A stretch of DNA of 64,000 nt from NCBI RefSeq assembly GCF_000299575.1, contig NZ_AMGO01000001.1:53156-117155 (forward strand). Reading direction: 5' to 3'. Position 1 is the stretch's first letter. Every line of letters starts with the position of its first letter. The stretch is from Oceaniovalibus guishaninsula JLT2003. GTDB taxonomy: Bacteria > Pseudomonadota > Alphaproteobacteria > Rhodobacterales > Rhodobacteraceae. A program made the position numbers and the translations under genes. Of the stretch, positions 12,026 to 21,610 are shown piece after piece. The notes beneath the pieces were generated by a model. It did no database searches. It saw only the letters and a program-made list of their open reading frames with translations, and was not told the DNA's origin.

Positions 12026-14008
12026 ATGGCCGCGAAGGACAACGACGACCGCAAGACCGACGACCACGACGGCGAAGTCATGCTGGACATGAGCCAGGCT
12101 GCGGTCAAGAAGATGATCGCCGACGCGCGCGAGCGGGGTTATATCACCTACGACCAGCTCAATCAGGTCCTGCCGCCCGAGCAGGTCAGTTCCGAGCAGA
12201 TCGAGGATGTGATGTCGATGCTGTCCGAGATGGGCATCAACATCATCGAGGACGAGGACGCCGAGGAGGAGGAGCGCAAGGGCTCGACCGAAGTGGCCAC
12301 GACCTCCAATTCGCGCGAAGTCGCGGTTTCGACTACCGAAAGCGAGAAGCTGGACCGGACCGACGACCCGGTGCGCATGTATCTGCGCGAGATGGGGTCG
12401 GTCGAACTGCTGAGCCGCGAGGGCGAGATCGCCATCGCCAAGCGGATCGAGGCGGGCCGCAACACGATGATCGCGGGTCTGTGCGAAAGCCCGCTGACCT
12501 TTCAGGCGATCACCATCTGGCGCGACGAATTGCTGTCCGAGGACATCCTGCTGCGCGATGTGATCGACCTCGAGACGACCTTCGGCCGCCAGATGGGCGA
12601 GGAGGGCGAGGAAGACGCGAGTGCCGTCGTGACCGGCATCGACGGTGCCCCCGCCAAGGCCGAGGGGCAGCAGACGGTCGATGCCGATGGCAATCCCATA
12701 CGTCAGGACGACGACGACGACGACGACGATCAGGCCAACATGAGCCTCGCGGCAATGGAAGCCGCGCTGAAGCCGCGTGTGCTGGAAATGCTCGACGTGA
12801 TCGCGACAGACTATGCGCAGCTGGCTGAAATGCAGGATCTGCGCATGTCGGCCACCTTGAACGAGGACGGATCGTTCTCGGGCGAGGCCGAGTCGCGTTA
12901 TCAGACGCTGCGATCCGAAATCGTGCTGCTGGTGAACGAACTGCACCTGCACAACAACCGGATCGAAGCGCTGATCGACCAGCTTTACGGGATCAACCGA
13001 AAGATCATGGCGATCGATTCCAGTCTGGTGAAGCTGGCCGATCAGGCGCGCATCAACCGGCGCGAATTCGTCGAGGCCTATCGCGGCTACGAGCTCGATC
13101 CGACATGGCTCGACCGTATGGCCCAGCAATCGGGCCGCGGCTGGCAGGCCTTCATCGAACGGTCCTCGGACAAGATCGAGGAATTGCGCGGCGACATGGC
13201 GCAGGTCGGTCAGTATGTCGGTGTCGACATTTCCGAGTTCCGCCGCATCGTCCAGCAGGTCCAGAAGGGCGAAAAGGAAGCGCGTCAGGCCAAGAAGGAA
13301 ATGGTCGAGGCGAACCTGCGGCTGGTCATCTCGATCGCCAAGAAATACACCAACCGAGGCCTGCAATTCCTCGATCTTATTCAGGAAGGCAATATCGGTC
13401 TGATGAAGGCCGTGGACAAGTTCGAGTATCGCCGCGGCTACAAGTTCTCGACCTACGCGACATGGTGGATCCGGCAGGCCATCACGCGGTCCATCGCCGA
13501 TCAGGCGCGCACGATCCGCATTCCGGTGCACATGATCGAAACGATCAACAAGCTGGTCCGCACCGGCCGGCAGATGCTGCACGAAATCGGCCGCGAACCG
13601 ACGCCCGAGGAGTTGGCCGAGAAGCTGCAAATGCCGCTGGAAAAGGTCCGCAAGGTGATGAAGATCGCCAAGGAGCCGATCAGCCTGGAAACCCCCATCG
13701 GCGACGAGGAGGACAGCCAGCTTGGCGACTTCATCGAGGACAAGAACGCGGTCCTGCCGCTGGACAGCGCGATCCAGGAAAACCTGAAAGAGACGACGAC
13801 GCGCGTTCTGGCATCGCTGACCCCGCGCGAGGAACGAGTCCTGCGGATGCGGTTCGGCATCGGCATGAACACCGACCATACGCTCGAGGAGGTGGGCCAG
13901 CAATTCAGTGTGACCCGCGAACGGATCCGCCAAATCGAGGCCAAGGCGTTGCGCAAGCTGAAGCATCCCAGCCGCAGCAGGAAGCTGCGCAGCTTCCTCG
14001 ATCAGTAA
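12026..14008 (+). CDS. rpoD: RNA polymerase primary sigma factor
   Basis: Housekeeping sigma-70, 660 residues. Region 1.1 (about 18-90) is followed by region 1.2 ([21 protein letters not shown]), a long acidic non-conserved region that includes a run of eight Asp near residue 230, and then regions 2-4: [16 protein letters not shown], the melting and -10 recognition helix with [10 protein letters not shown], and the C-terminal helix-turn-helix [17 protein letters not shown]. The ATG has AAGGAG upstream. The 122-base gap after dnaG holds repeated GATTCG motifs and may contain its own promoter. Confidence 0.98.
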   Translation: MAAKDNDDRKTDDHDGEVMLDMSQAAVKKMIADARERGYITYDQLNQVLPPEQVSSEQIEDVMSMLSEMGINIIEDEDAEEEERKGSTEVATTSNSREVAVSTTESEKLDRTDDPVRMYLREMGSVELLSREGEIAIAKRIEAGRNTMIAGLCESPLTFQAITIWRDELLSEDILLRDVIDLETTFGRQMGEEGEEDASAVVTGIDGAPAKAEGQQTVDADGNPIRQDDDDDDDDQANMSLAAMEAALKPRVLEMLDVIATDYAQLAEMQDLRMSATLNEDGSFSGEAESRYQTLRSEIVLLVNELHLHNNRIEALIDQLYGINRKIMAIDSSLVKLADQARINRREFVEAYRGYELDPTWLDRMAQQSGRGWQAFIERSSDKIEELRGDMAQVGQYVGVDISEFRRIVQQVQKGEKEARQAKKEMVEANLRLVISIAKKYTNRGLQFLDLIQEGNIGLMKAVDKFEYRRGYKFSTYATWWIRQAITRSIADQARTIRIPVHMIETINKLVRTGRQMLHEIGREPTPEELAEKLQMPLEKVRKVMKIAKEPISLETPIGDEEDSQLGDFIEDKNAVLPLDSAIQENLKETTTRVLASLTPREERVLRMRFGIGMNTDHTLEEVGQQFSVTRERIRQIEAKALRKLKHPSRSRKLRSFLDQ

Positions 14009-14087
14009 AATGCGCCGGACCATACGTTTCTCAGGTTGACGGCAATGGGGTAAATGGCGAACATTCGGTAACTTCTTGGATGCAGCC

Positions 14088-15578
14088 ATGCCCCTCTTAT
14101 CGCCCGATATCGTGACCTTCGCCGTGATCGCGCTGGCTTTGCTGGCGCTGCTGCTCGGCGTCATGTGGCTAAGGGCGAATGCCGCGTCGGTCCGGCTGCG
14201 CACTGAACGCGACGGGCTTGCGCGGGATCACCACAGGGAACGCGATGCCGCGGCCCAGGCCCGCGCCCGCCTCGAAGGGGCGGAAGCCGATTGCAAGGCT
14301 GCCGATGCGGCGCGAACGGACGCGCTGCAACAGGTGTCGCGCCTTACGGAACGCATCGCGTCGCTGGAACCGGCCGTGCAGGTGATGGAGCGGGAGCGCG
14401 ATACTGCCCGGTCCGAACGGGACGGCCTGCGAGACAGGCATTCCGCGCTTGAAGTGCGGCACAAGGCGCTGGAAGTGGACGCGGACGGACGCCTCGCCTC
14501 GGCCCGACGCGAGGTTGAAACGTTGACGGCCCTGCGGGAAACGATGGCCCGGCAATTCTCGGATCTTGCCGGTCAGGTTCTCAAGCAGACCGGCGCGGAA
14601 CTGTCGCAGAGTCATCAGTCGAAACTTGCCGAGCTGCTGACGCCGTTCCGCGAACATGTCGGCCGGTTCGAGACGGAATTGCGCAAGGTGCATGGCGAAG
14701 CCGACAAGGAACGCGCCCGGCTGGGCGAGCAGATCCGCCATCTGACGCAACGGTCCGAAGCCATTTCCACCGAAGCCGTCAACCTGACCCGCGCGTTGAA
14801 AGGCGACAAGCAGCGGCAGGGGGCATGGGGCGAGCTGATCCTCGAGCGTATTCTCGAGGAAAGCGGGTTGGAACGCGGTACGCATTATCTGGTGCAGGAA
14901 CATCGCCGCGACGAGGAGGGCGTCGCCTGGCGTCCCGACGTCGTCGTCAGGATGCCGGGCGATAAGAACCTGGTCATCGATTCCAAGGTGTCGCTGGTCA
15001 GTTACGAGGCCGCGATCGCCGCCGAAACCGAAGCCGAGCGCGAACGTCACATGAAGGCACACATCGCGGCGGTGCGGCGGCATGTCGATCTGTTGTCGGC
15101 CAAGGGATACCAGACACTCGACAGCGGCAGCGTCGATTACGTGCTGATGTTCATGCCCATCGAAGGGGCTTTCGCGGAAGCGTGGCGGCAGGAGGGCGAT
15201 CTGGCGTCCTATGCCATTTCACGGAGGGTGGGGATCGCGACGCCGACGACACTGATGGTGACGCTGCGCACGGTCGATCACGTTTGGACGGTCGATCGGC
15301 GCGAACATAACGCCGAAGCCATCGCCGACCGTGCTGGCAAGCTTTACGACAAGCTGGTGTCGTTCGTCCAAAGCATGGAATCGGTGGGCAAGTCGCTCGA
15401 TTCCGCCAAGGCGCAATACGACAAGGCGCTGGGACAGTTGACGCGCGGATCGGGTAACGCAATCGGACAGGTCGAAAAGCTCAAGGCGATGGGCGCGCGA
15501 ACCTCCAAGACGATGACCGTCGCGCACGATACCGACGATGCGGAAGACGCGCCGCGCGGGAAACTTCAGGCACTCTGA
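14088..15578 (+). CDS. rmuC: DNA recombination protein RmuC
   Basis: RmuC limits inversion at short inverted repeats; the family has a nuclease-like core. From ATG 14088 the protein has 496 residues: an N-terminal transmembrane helix (about 8-26), a long coiled coil rich in Arg/Glu/Ala (about 30-190) and the RmuC domain with a PD-(D/E)XK-like centre (LVIDSKVSLVSYEAA). TTG at 14076 could add four residues but is a weaker choice. The C-terminus (ARTSKTM) is also typical. It is probably anchored to the inner membrane. Confidence 0.92.
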   Translation: MPLLSPDIVTFAVIALALLALLLGVMWLRANAASVRLRTERDGLARDHHRERDAAAQARARLEGAEADCKAADAARTDALQQVSRLTERIASLEPAVQVMERERDTARSERDGLRDRHSALEVRHKALEVDADGRLASARREVETLTALRETMARQFSDLAGQVLKQTGAELSQSHQSKLAELLTPFREHVGRFETELRKVHGEADKERARLGEQIRHLTQRSEAISTEAVNLTRALKGDKQRQGAWGELILERILEESGLERGTHYLVQEHRRDEEGVAWRPDVVVRMPGDKNLVIDSKVSLVSYEAAIAAETEAERERHMKAHIAAVRRHVDLLSAKGYQTLDSGSVDYVLMFMPIEGAFAEAWRQEGDLASYAISRRVGIATPTTLMVTLRTVDHVWTVDRREHNAEAIADRAGKLYDKLVSFVQSMESVGKSLDSAKAQYDKALGQLTRGSGNAIGQVEKLKAMGARTSKTMTVAHDTDDAEDAPRGKLQAL

Positions 15579-15581
15579 CGA

Positions 15582-15803
15582 TCAGGTGCGGTTGGCCTGG
15601 TTCGGATCCGATGTCGTGCCGGGGCCATCCTTGGGATCGTTCGTGTCATAGGGCCGCGGCTTTACGCGAACGGGCGTCGCTGGCTGTTCGGGCTGACCTG
15701 TCAGGTTGGCCTGGTTGGGGTCCGATGTCGAACCGGGCCCGGTTTTCGGGTCATTCGTGACCCTCGCCGTTTCCTGCCGCTTCTCGGGGTCTGTGTCGGC
15801 CAT
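15582..15803 (-). CDS. 73-residue hydrophilic protein with an internal repeat
   Basis: Small, Pro/Asp/Asn/Thr-rich protein with two near-identical blocks: NDPKTGPGSTSDPNQANLT and NDPKDGPGTTSDPNQANRT, separated by a Pro/Arg linker. It has no signal peptide, membrane helix or cysteine and is probably disordered. The start at 15803 is supported by AAGGAG six bases upstream; longer readings are not. It is divergent from the secreted protein at 15888 and its stop lies 3 bases beyond the rmuC stop. I recognise no family. Confidence 0.6.
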   Translation of the reverse strand: MADTDPEKRQETARVTNDPKTGPGSTSDPNQANLTGQPEQPATPVRVKPRPYDTNDPKDGPGTTSDPNQANRT

Positions 15804-15887
15804 GTTCGACTCCTTCATCCTGAGGACACGGGAAGGGAACGGCGTGCGCGAGGCCGGAGTTCCTATTGGCCAGTAGAAGGGAAAGCC

Positions 15888-16256
15888 ATGTTCGCAACCA
15901 GGGTCGCCGCGACGGTCAGTCTGCTGCTTGCGGCCTCGCCAAGTGCGGCTTTCACCGCGCAGAACGGGTTGATCGTGACCGAGCGCCAGCCCGGTTTTCA
16001 TGTCGCCTGGAACGGCAATGCCGGCGCGCCGGCCTTCTGGTGCGCGGCAGGCGATTACGTCATTGGCAGCCTCGGCCTGCCGACCGATACCCAGATCTAT
16101 CGGGTTTCACCCCCTGTCCGCCGGTCGGGCGAGGGGATAGATTTCGGCTTCGACCCTGCGGCGGCGATGCCGACCGGATTACTGCGCCTTTTCGGGGGCC
16201 GGGGGCTGAGTGCCGCCTATGCGCGCCAGTTCTGCGACACCCCCGCCGGACGATAG
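15888..16256 (+). CDS. Secreted protein of unknown function
   Basis: A 122-residue protein with a clear Sec signal (residues 1-21, cleavage about ...PSAAF). The mature part contains two cysteines (FWCAAG and QFCDTP) that may pair in the periplasm, and GDYVIGSLGLP. No domain is recognised. Its stop codon is followed two bases later by the YjbQ start, so the two genes are probably co-transcribed. Proteins of this kind appear in Rhodobacteraceae genomes, but I can assign no role. Confidence 0.65.
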   Translation: MFATRVAATVSLLLAASPSAAFTAQNGLIVTERQPGFHVAWNGNAGAPAFWCAAGDYVIGSLGLPTDTQIYRVSPPVRRSGEGIDFGFDPAAAMPTGLLRLFGGRGLSAAYARQFCDTPAGR

Positions 16257-16257
16257 A

Positions 16258-16668
16258 ATGCATACGGAGTTCCGTGTAGGCACGTCAGGTCCAGGCTTCT
16301 ATCCGTTGACCGCGATGGCAGCGGACTGGTTGCCGCCTGACGCTGACGGCATCTTGACGCTTTTCGTTCGTCACACGTCCTGTTCCCTGCTCGTCCAGGA
16401 GAACGCGGATTCCGATGTTCAGGCCGACCTGTGCGACTGGCTGGCGCGCCTGGCGCCGCGAGCGGATGCCAAGGGGATGGGGTGGATCCGGCACCGCGCG
16501 GAAGGGCCCGACGATATGCCGGCGCATCTGCGCGCTGCACTCCTTCCGGTCAGCCTGTCCATTCCGGTCAGGGCAGGCCGAATGGTCCTAGGCTCCTGGC
16601 AGGGCGTCTTTCTGGTCGAGCATCGCGATGCCCCGCACGATCGCAGGGTCGCCGCGCATCTGTCCTGA
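16258..16668 (+). CDS. YjbQ / UPF0047 family protein
   Basis: A 136-residue protein of the YjbQ family, some members of which have weak thiamine-phosphate synthase activity; the physiological role is unsettled. Diagnostic features are HTSCSLLVQENAD (near residue 40) and the C-terminal SLSIPVRAGRMVLGSWQG followed by LVEHRD, which hold the conserved histidines and glutamate. ATG 16258 directly follows the previous stop, matches the family N-terminus, and is preferred to upstream starts that only read the preceding gene out of frame. Confidence 0.85.
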   Translation: MHTEFRVGTSGPGFYPLTAMAADWLPPDADGILTLFVRHTSCSLLVQENADSDVQADLCDWLARLAPRADAKGMGWIRHRAEGPDDMPAHLRAALLPVSLSIPVRAGRMVLGSWQGVFLVEHRDAPHDRRVAAHLS

Positions 16669-16768
16669 GCGGCCGCCGCCCCGAGATATGGTGCCGACGA
16701 AGAATGCTGTTCAACATCTCGTCCGGTCGGTCTAGTTTACCGCAGGAACAATCGTCGGGAATGGCATC

Positions 16769-17233
16769 ATGCGCTGTCCGTTTTGCGGAAACGTCGACAC
16801 CCAGGTCAAGGATTCCCGTCCCGCCGAGGATCACGTGGCGATCCGTCGTCGCAGGCTCTGCCCAGCCTGCGGGGGACGGTTCACGACCTACGAACGGGTG
16901 CAGTTGCGCGATCTGGTCGTCATCAAGTCGAACGGCCGCCGCGAGGATTTCGACCGCGACAAGCTGGAACGCTCGATCCGCATCGCGCTGCAAAAACGGC
17001 CTGTCGATCCCGAACGGATGGATCAGATGATCAGCGGCATCGTCCGGCGGCTGGAAAGCCTGGGCGACACCGATGTCCCGTCCAAGACCATCGGCGAGAT
17101 CGTGATGGAAAGTCTGGCCCGGATCGACACCGTGGCCTATGTGCGGTTCGCCAGCGTTTACAAGAACTTTCAGGCCGCCGACGATTTCGACCGCTTCGTC
17201 AGCGAATTGCGGCCCCCCACCTCCGGCACTTGA
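16769..17233 (+). CDS. nrdR: Transcriptional repressor NrdR
   Basis: Nucleotide-sensing repressor of ribonucleotide reductase genes. The 154 residues comprise an N-terminal zinc ribbon (C3, C6, C31, C34; MRCPFCG and CPACGGRF) and an ATP-cone domain from about residue 49 ([16 protein letters not shown]). Length and sequence are canonical. It heads the nrdR-ribD-ribE-ribB-ribH-nusB cluster, an arrangement common in Alphaproteobacteria. Its stop overlaps the probable TTG start of ribD. Confidence 0.97.
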   Translation: MRCPFCGNVDTQVKDSRPAEDHVAIRRRRLCPACGGRFTTYERVQLRDLVVIKSNGRREDFDRDKLERSIRIALQKRPVDPERMDQMISGIVRRLESLGDTDVPSKTIGEIVMESLARIDTVAYVRFASVYKNFQAADDFDRFVSELRPPTSGT

Positions 17234-18354
17234 CGGCGGAGGATGCCCGCCACATGGCCCATGCGCTGACGCTGGGCCGGCGCGGACAGGGGGCGGTCTG
17301 GCCCAATCCGGCCGTCGGATGCGTCATCGTCGCGCAAGGCCGGGTCGTCGGGCGCGGTTGGACCCAGCCGGGCGGGCGGCCCCATGCCGAACGGGTGGCG
17401 CTGGACCAGGCGGGCCCTGCCGCAAGCTGGGCTACGGCCTATGTCACGCTGGAACCTTGCGCGCATCACGGCCATACGCCACCTTGCGCCGACGCACTTG
17501 CCGCGGCGGGCGTCACGCGGGTGGTGACGGCGATGGGCGATCCCGACGCGCGGGTGGCGGGCCGGGGTCATGCGCGGCTGCGGCAGGCCGGGGTGGAAGT
17601 CGTCGAAGGGGTGTGCGAAGCGGTCGCGCGCCGCGATCACGCGGGGTTCCTGCGGCGGCTGGCCGAAGGGCGTCCTTTGGTCACGCTGAAGCTGGCCGCT
17701 TCGTTCGATGGCCGGATCGCGACCGCCAGTGGCGCGTCGCGCTGGATCACCGGCCCGGATGCGCGGCGCGCGGTGCATGCGATGCGTCTGACCCATGACG
17801 CGATCATGGTCGGGGGTGGCACCGTCCGGGCCGACGATCCCGTCCTGACGGTTCGCGGCATGGGCCAGGCGCCGCGTCTTAGGGTGGTTCTATCGCAGCG
17901 GCTCGATCTGCCGACAGAGGGCCGGTTTGCGGCATCGGTCGCGGATGCGCCCTTGTGGCTGCTGCATGGGCCGGACGCCCCGAACGATCGCAAGGCCCGC
18001 TGGACCGAGGCGGGCGCGCGCTGCGTCGAGGTGCCGCTTGCGGATGGCATCTTGGACGTCAAGGCAGCGCTCGAGCATCTCGGTCAGGCCGGGTTGACCC
18101 GTGTTTTCTGCGAAGGCGGCGGCGTGCTGGCCGCGTCCCTGCTGCGGGCCAGGCTGGTCGACCGATTGCTGGGGTTTACTGCCGGTCTTGCCTTGGGGTC
18201 CGATGGAACGCCCGCAATCGGCCCGCTTGGGCTCGATACGCTGGCGGGCGCCCCGCGCTTTGCGCTGCATGCCGCCCGGTCGATCGGGGGCGACGTGCTG
18301 CATGAATGGGATCGGCTGGACGACGGCAACCTTACGGATCGCTTGCGCCGCTAG
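17230..18354 (+). CDS. ribD: Bifunctional riboflavin deaminase/reductase RibD
   Basis: Catalyses the second and third steps of riboflavin synthesis: deamination and then NADPH reduction of the pyrimidine intermediate. The protein has 374 residues. The deaminase domain has zinc ligands HAE (52-54), C77 and C86 ([13 protein letters not shown]); the reductase domain starts near residue 150 ([14 protein letters not shown]) and ends with the CEGGG motif. TTG 17230 overlaps the nrdR stop (TTGA) and gives the usual N-terminal length; ATG 17254 is the alternative and would shorten the first helix. Confidence 0.93.
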   Translation: MTAEDARHMAHALTLGRRGQGAVWPNPAVGCVIVAQGRVVGRGWTQPGGRPHAERVALDQAGPAASWATAYVTLEPCAHHGHTPPCADALAAAGVTRVVTAMGDPDARVAGRGHARLRQAGVEVVEGVCEAVARRDHAGFLRRLAEGRPLVTLKLAASFDGRIATASGASRWITGPDARRAVHAMRLTHDAIMVGGGTVRADDPVLTVRGMGQAPRLRVVLSQRLDLPTEGRFAASVADAPLWLLHGPDAPNDRKARWTEAGARCVEVPLADGILDVKAALEHLGQAGLTRVFCEGGGVLAASLLRARLVDRLLGFTAGLALGSDGTPAIGPLGLDTLAGAPRFALHAARSIGGDVLHEWDRLDDGNLTDRLRR

Positions 18355-18396
18355 GGCCATGGCGCGATACACGACCGGTCAGAGCGAGAGGTTGCC

Positions 18397-19011
18397 ATGT
18401 TCACCGGACTGATCAGCGATATCGGCGAGGTTCTGGAAGTCGGGCGCAAGGGCGATCTGCGGGCGCGGATCGGCTGCAACTACGACGTCGCCACCATCCA
18501 GCGCGGCGCGTCGATCGCCTGCGATGGCGTCTGCCTGACCGCCATTGCCACAGGGACCGATCCGCGCCCCTGGTTCGACGTCGAGATCAGCGCCGAGACG
18601 GTGGCGCGCACCAATATCGGACAGACCGGCTGGGTCCCCGGCACCCGGCTGAACCTTGAACGATCCTTGCGTGTGGGCGACGAGCTGGGCGGCCATATCG
18701 TGTCGGGCCATGTCGATGGCACCGCCGAGGTGATCGAGCGGGAGGAGGTGGACGGCAGCACCCGCTTCACCGTCGCACCCCCTGTCGCGCTGGCGCGTTT
18801 CATCGCGGAAAAGGGGTCCGTCGCCCTGAACGGCACGTCGCTGACGGTGAACGCGGTTCGCGACGATCCCGACGGGCCCAGCTTCGACGTGAACCTCATA
18901 CCGCACAGCAAGGCCGTGACGACATGGGGCACGGTCGCCGTGGGCGATCTGCTGAATATCGAGGTCGATACGATGGCGCGCTACGTCGCACGGCTTGCAC
19001 AGACATTGTGA
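18397..19011 (+). CDS. ribE: Riboflavin synthase
   Basis: Dismutates two 6,7-dimethyl-8-ribityllumazine molecules into riboflavin. The 204-residue protein shows the expected duplicated lumazine-binding barrels: barrel one begins MFTGLISDIGEV and contains SIACDGVCLTA; barrel two includes GHIVSGHVDGTAEV and SVALNGTSLTVNAV. It sits 42 bases after ribD. No FMN riboswitch is visible upstream of it or of ribB. Confidence 0.96.
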   Translation: MFTGLISDIGEVLEVGRKGDLRARIGCNYDVATIQRGASIACDGVCLTAIATGTDPRPWFDVEISAETVARTNIGQTGWVPGTRLNLERSLRVGDELGGHIVSGHVDGTAEVIEREEVDGSTRFTVAPPVALARFIAEKGSVALNGTSLTVNAVRDDPDGPSFDVNLIPHSKAVTTWGTVAVGDLLNIEVDTMARYVARLAQTL

Positions 19012-19099
19012 CGCGGTGCCCCCTCCGCAGTCGCGGGGTTGGTTCTGGTCTTTGCGCGGCGGGCGCGCTATCTGCGGCGCCGAACCGACAGGACCAGCC

Positions 19100-20206
19100 A
19101 TGACCGACCAAGACCACTTCGCCGACGCCATTTCCTCGGTCGAGGAAATCATCGAAGATGCGCGTAACGGCCGGATGTTCATCCTCGTCGATCACGAGGA
19201 CCGCGAGAACGAGGGCGATCTGGTCATCCCCGCGCAGATGGCCACGCCCGAGAAAATCAACTTCATGGCGACATACGGGCGCGGTCTGATCTGTCTGGCG
19301 CTTCCGGGCAGCCGGATCGACGCGCTTGGCCTGCCGCTGATGGCGTCGCAAAATTCCAGCCGTCATGAAACCGCCTTCACCGTCAGCATCGAGGCGCGCG
19401 AGGGCGTCAGCACCGGCATCAGCGCCCATGACCGCGCGCGGACCGTGGCCGTGGCCATCGACAGCGCCGCCACCGCCGCCGACATCGCGACGCCGGGGCA
19501 TGTCTTTCCGCTGCGGGCGCGGGACGGCGGCGTGCTGGTCCGCGCGGGCCATACCGAGGCGGCGGTGGACATCGCGCGCCTTGCCGGCCTGAACCCTTCG
19601 GGCGTGATCTGCGAGATCATGAACGACGACGGGTCGATGAGCAGGCTGCCCGACCTCGTTTCCTTCGCGCAGCGCCATAACCTGAAGATCGGGACGATCA
19701 GCGACCTGATCGCCTATCGCCGCCGGCACGACAATCTGGTTCGGATGCGCGGCGAACAGAAGATCGTGTCGGAATTCGGCGGCGAGTGGACAATGCGTCT
19801 TTATACCGACGAAACCCAGGGCGCCGAGCATATCGTCCTCATTCGGGGTGACATTTCCGGCCCCGAACCGGTGCTGGTGCGGATGCATGCGATGGACCCA
19901 TTGCTGGACGTAGTCGGCACGGGCGGCGGCGGAAGGGCCCGCGAATTCGGCGACGCGATGAAACTGATCGCGGCCGAGGGGCGCGGCGTTCTGGTGCTGC
20001 TGCGCGACCTGACTATGAAGCTGGCCGCCCATGACGAGGTTTCGCCCCAGACGCTGCGCCAATACGGGCTGGGCGCGCAAATCCTCAGTTCCCTGGGGCT
20101 GCACCGGCTGGTCCTTCTGACCAACTCGCCCCGGCCCCGGATCGTGGGTCTCGATGCCTACGGGCTGGAAATCGCGGATACCCGCAGGATATCGGAGATC
20201 GACTGA
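19100..20206 (+). CDS. ribB: 3,4-dihydroxy-2-butanone 4-phosphate synthase with degenerate GTP cyclohydrolase II domain
   Basis: Makes the four-carbon riboflavin precursor from ribulose 5-phosphate. The first ~205 of 368 residues are a complete RibB domain: the acidic active-site loop DHEDRENEGD (31-40) and the later GHTEAAVDIARLAGL. The remaining ~160 residues resemble GTP cyclohydrolase II in layout (QYGLGAQIL near the end), but the zinc-ligand cysteine cluster of true RibA is absent; the matching region reads VRMHAMDPLLDVVG. The second domain is therefore unlikely to hydrolyse GTP. ATG 19100 is preferred to upstream starts. The stop overlaps the ribH start (TGATG). Confidence 0.92.
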   Translation: MTDQDHFADAISSVEEIIEDARNGRMFILVDHEDRENEGDLVIPAQMATPEKINFMATYGRGLICLALPGSRIDALGLPLMASQNSSRHETAFTVSIEAREGVSTGISAHDRARTVAVAIDSAATAADIATPGHVFPLRARDGGVLVRAGHTEAAVDIARLAGLNPSGVICEIMNDDGSMSRLPDLVSFAQRHNLKIGTISDLIAYRRRHDNLVRMRGEQKIVSEFGGEWTMRLYTDETQGAEHIVLIRGDISGPEPVLVRMHAMDPLLDVVGTGGGGRAREFGDAMKLIAAEGRGVLVLLRDLTMKLAAHDEVSPQTLRQYGLGAQILSSLGLHRLVLLTNSPRPRIVGLDAYGLEIADTRRISEID

Positions 20207-20712
20207 TGGCCGGACAGGCGCATTACACCCCCCCGCTTCCCGATCTCGACGGTCCGGTGAAGGTGCTGATCGTCGTCGCCCCTTATTACCGCGACATCGC
20301 CGATGATCTGGTCGCCGGCGCGCAGCGGGCGCTGAAGGATGCGGGCGCGGAATGGGAACTGGCCGAGGTGCCGGGCGCGCTGGAAGTGCCGACCGCCATC
20401 CGCATCGCGCAGCGCACCGGCGATTTCGATGCCTTCGTGGCCCTCGGCTGCGTCATTCGGGGCGAAACGACGCATTACGACACGGTCTGCAACGACAGCA
20501 GCCGTGCGCTGACGCTGATGGGTCTGGACGGCGTCTGCATCGGCAACGGCATCCTGACGGTCGAAAACCACGCCCAGGCGGCCGTTCGCGCAGGCGAGCA
20601 GGACAAGGGCGGCGGGGCGGCGCTGGCGGCGCTGCACCTTGTCGCGCTGACGCGCCGTTGGAACAGATCCGGCAAGGGGCTGGGCTTTCGGGCCGGCGGG
20701 GCAGGGGCATGA
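20206..20712 (+). CDS. ribH: 6,7-dimethyl-8-ribityllumazine synthase
   Basis: Condenses the RibB and RibD products into lumazine, the substrate of RibE. It is 168 residues long, within the family range. The active-site stretch LGCVIRGETTHYDTVC includes the catalytic His, and ENHAQAAVRA plus the KGGGAA segment match the C-terminal helices. The ATG overlaps the ribB stop by one base, and the gene overlaps nusB by four (ATGA), so ribB-ribH-nusB are translationally coupled. Confidence 0.96.
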   Translation: MAGQAHYTPPLPDLDGPVKVLIVVAPYYRDIADDLVAGAQRALKDAGAEWELAEVPGALEVPTAIRIAQRTGDFDAFVALGCVIRGETTHYDTVCNDSSRALTLMGLDGVCIGNGILTVENHAQAAVRAGEQDKGGGAALAALHLVALTRRWNRSGKGLGFRAGGAGA

Positions 20713-21194
20713 CCGCCGACCGGCCAGCCACGCGCAAGCCCGACAAGCGGCAGATGCGGTCGGCGGCGCGCCTTTACGCGGTGCAGGCGTTGTTTCAGAT
20801 GGAACATTCGGACCTCGGGATCGACCGCGTGCGGGCCGAGTTCGAGGATCACCGCTTCGGCGCCGTCTATGACGAAGGCGAGATGGCCGAGGGCGATGTC
20901 GATCTGTTCCGCATGCTGCTGGAGGATGCGGTCAATCATCAGGCGCGGATCGACCAGATGACCGACCGCGCGCTGGTCGCGAAATGGCCGATCCACCGCA
21001 TCGACCCGACCCTGCGCGCGTTGTTCCGGGCGGCGGGGGCCGAACTTGTCGAAGGCCGGACGCCGCCGCGCGTCGTCATCGTCGAATATGTGGACGTCGC
21101 CAAGGCCTTCTTTCCCGACGGGCGCGAACCGAAATTCGTGAACGCGGTTCTCGATCATATGGCGCGGGAAGCCCAACCGGGCGCGTTCGCCTGA
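20709..21194 (+). CDS. nusB: Transcription antitermination factor NusB
   Basis: RNA-binding component of the rRNA antitermination complex, acting with NusE (ribosomal protein S10) at boxA. It has 161 residues. The helical NusB fold is recognisable from SAARLYAVQALFQME near the N-terminus to VVIVEYVDVAKAFFPDGREPKFVNAVLD at the C-terminus (split by the last helix boundary). The start ATG 20709 lies in the ATGA overlap with ribH; longer upstream readings are out of frame with ribH and not real. Confidence 0.95.
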   Translation: MTADRPATRKPDKRQMRSAARLYAVQALFQMEHSDLGIDRVRAEFEDHRFGAVYDEGEMAEGDVDLFRMLLEDAVNHQARIDQMTDRALVAKWPIHRIDPTLRALFRAAGAELVEGRTPPRVVIVEYVDVAKAFFPDGREPKFVNAVLDHMAREAQPGAFA

Positions 21195-21266
21195 TCGTCC
21201 GCCCCGATTGGCAACAGCCCCGGTCTGCCCTATCTTGCCGGGTATGCATCACGCAGGAGTAGGGAC

Positions 21267-21560
21267 ATGCCCCAGATCGCGCGCTTCTATGTCAGGAACA
21301 CCGCCATCGGCTTTCTCTGGGCCGCGATCTTCACCGGGCTGCTGTTCTACTTCAATATCGGCAACCTCTGGCACCTCGTCACCCATTCCGACATCGGCGT
21401 TCTGGCGACGTTCCTGATGGTCTTTTTCAACGGCATCGTCTTTAGCGGCGTGCAAAACGGTCTGGCGATCTTCGCGATGGCCGAAAAGGACGATGACGAC
21501 GACAGGGGTCTGCCGGACTATACGGCTGATCCATTGCCGGTTGCCGTCGGCCGTCGCTGA
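21267..21560 (+). CDS. Small inner-membrane protein
   Basis: A 97-residue protein with two hydrophobic helices at about residues 13-32 and 42-68 and a hydrophilic Asp-rich tail (EKDDDDDRGLPDY). AGGAG lies 9 bases before the ATG. No family can be named with confidence. It is the last coding sequence before the structured intergenic segment at 21611-21760 and may share a transcript with it. Confidence 0.7.
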   Translation: MPQIARFYVRNTAIGFLWAAIFTGLLFYFNIGNLWHLVTHSDIGVLATFLMVFFNGIVFSGVQNGLAIFAMAEKDDDDDRGLPDYTADPLPVAVGRR

Positions 21561-21610
21561 CGGCCCTTCGCCAGGCTGATGCGGGAAGGTAGGCGGGACC
21601 ACCACTATCG

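Noticed and set aside
11732..14203. 823-codon minus-strand frame opposite rpoD.
   Set aside because: Antisense to rpoD, whose sigma regions are unmistakable.
19012..19099. Possible FMN riboswitch in front of ribB.
   Set aside because: The conserved RFN-element blocks are absent, and the 88-base gap is too short for a full element.
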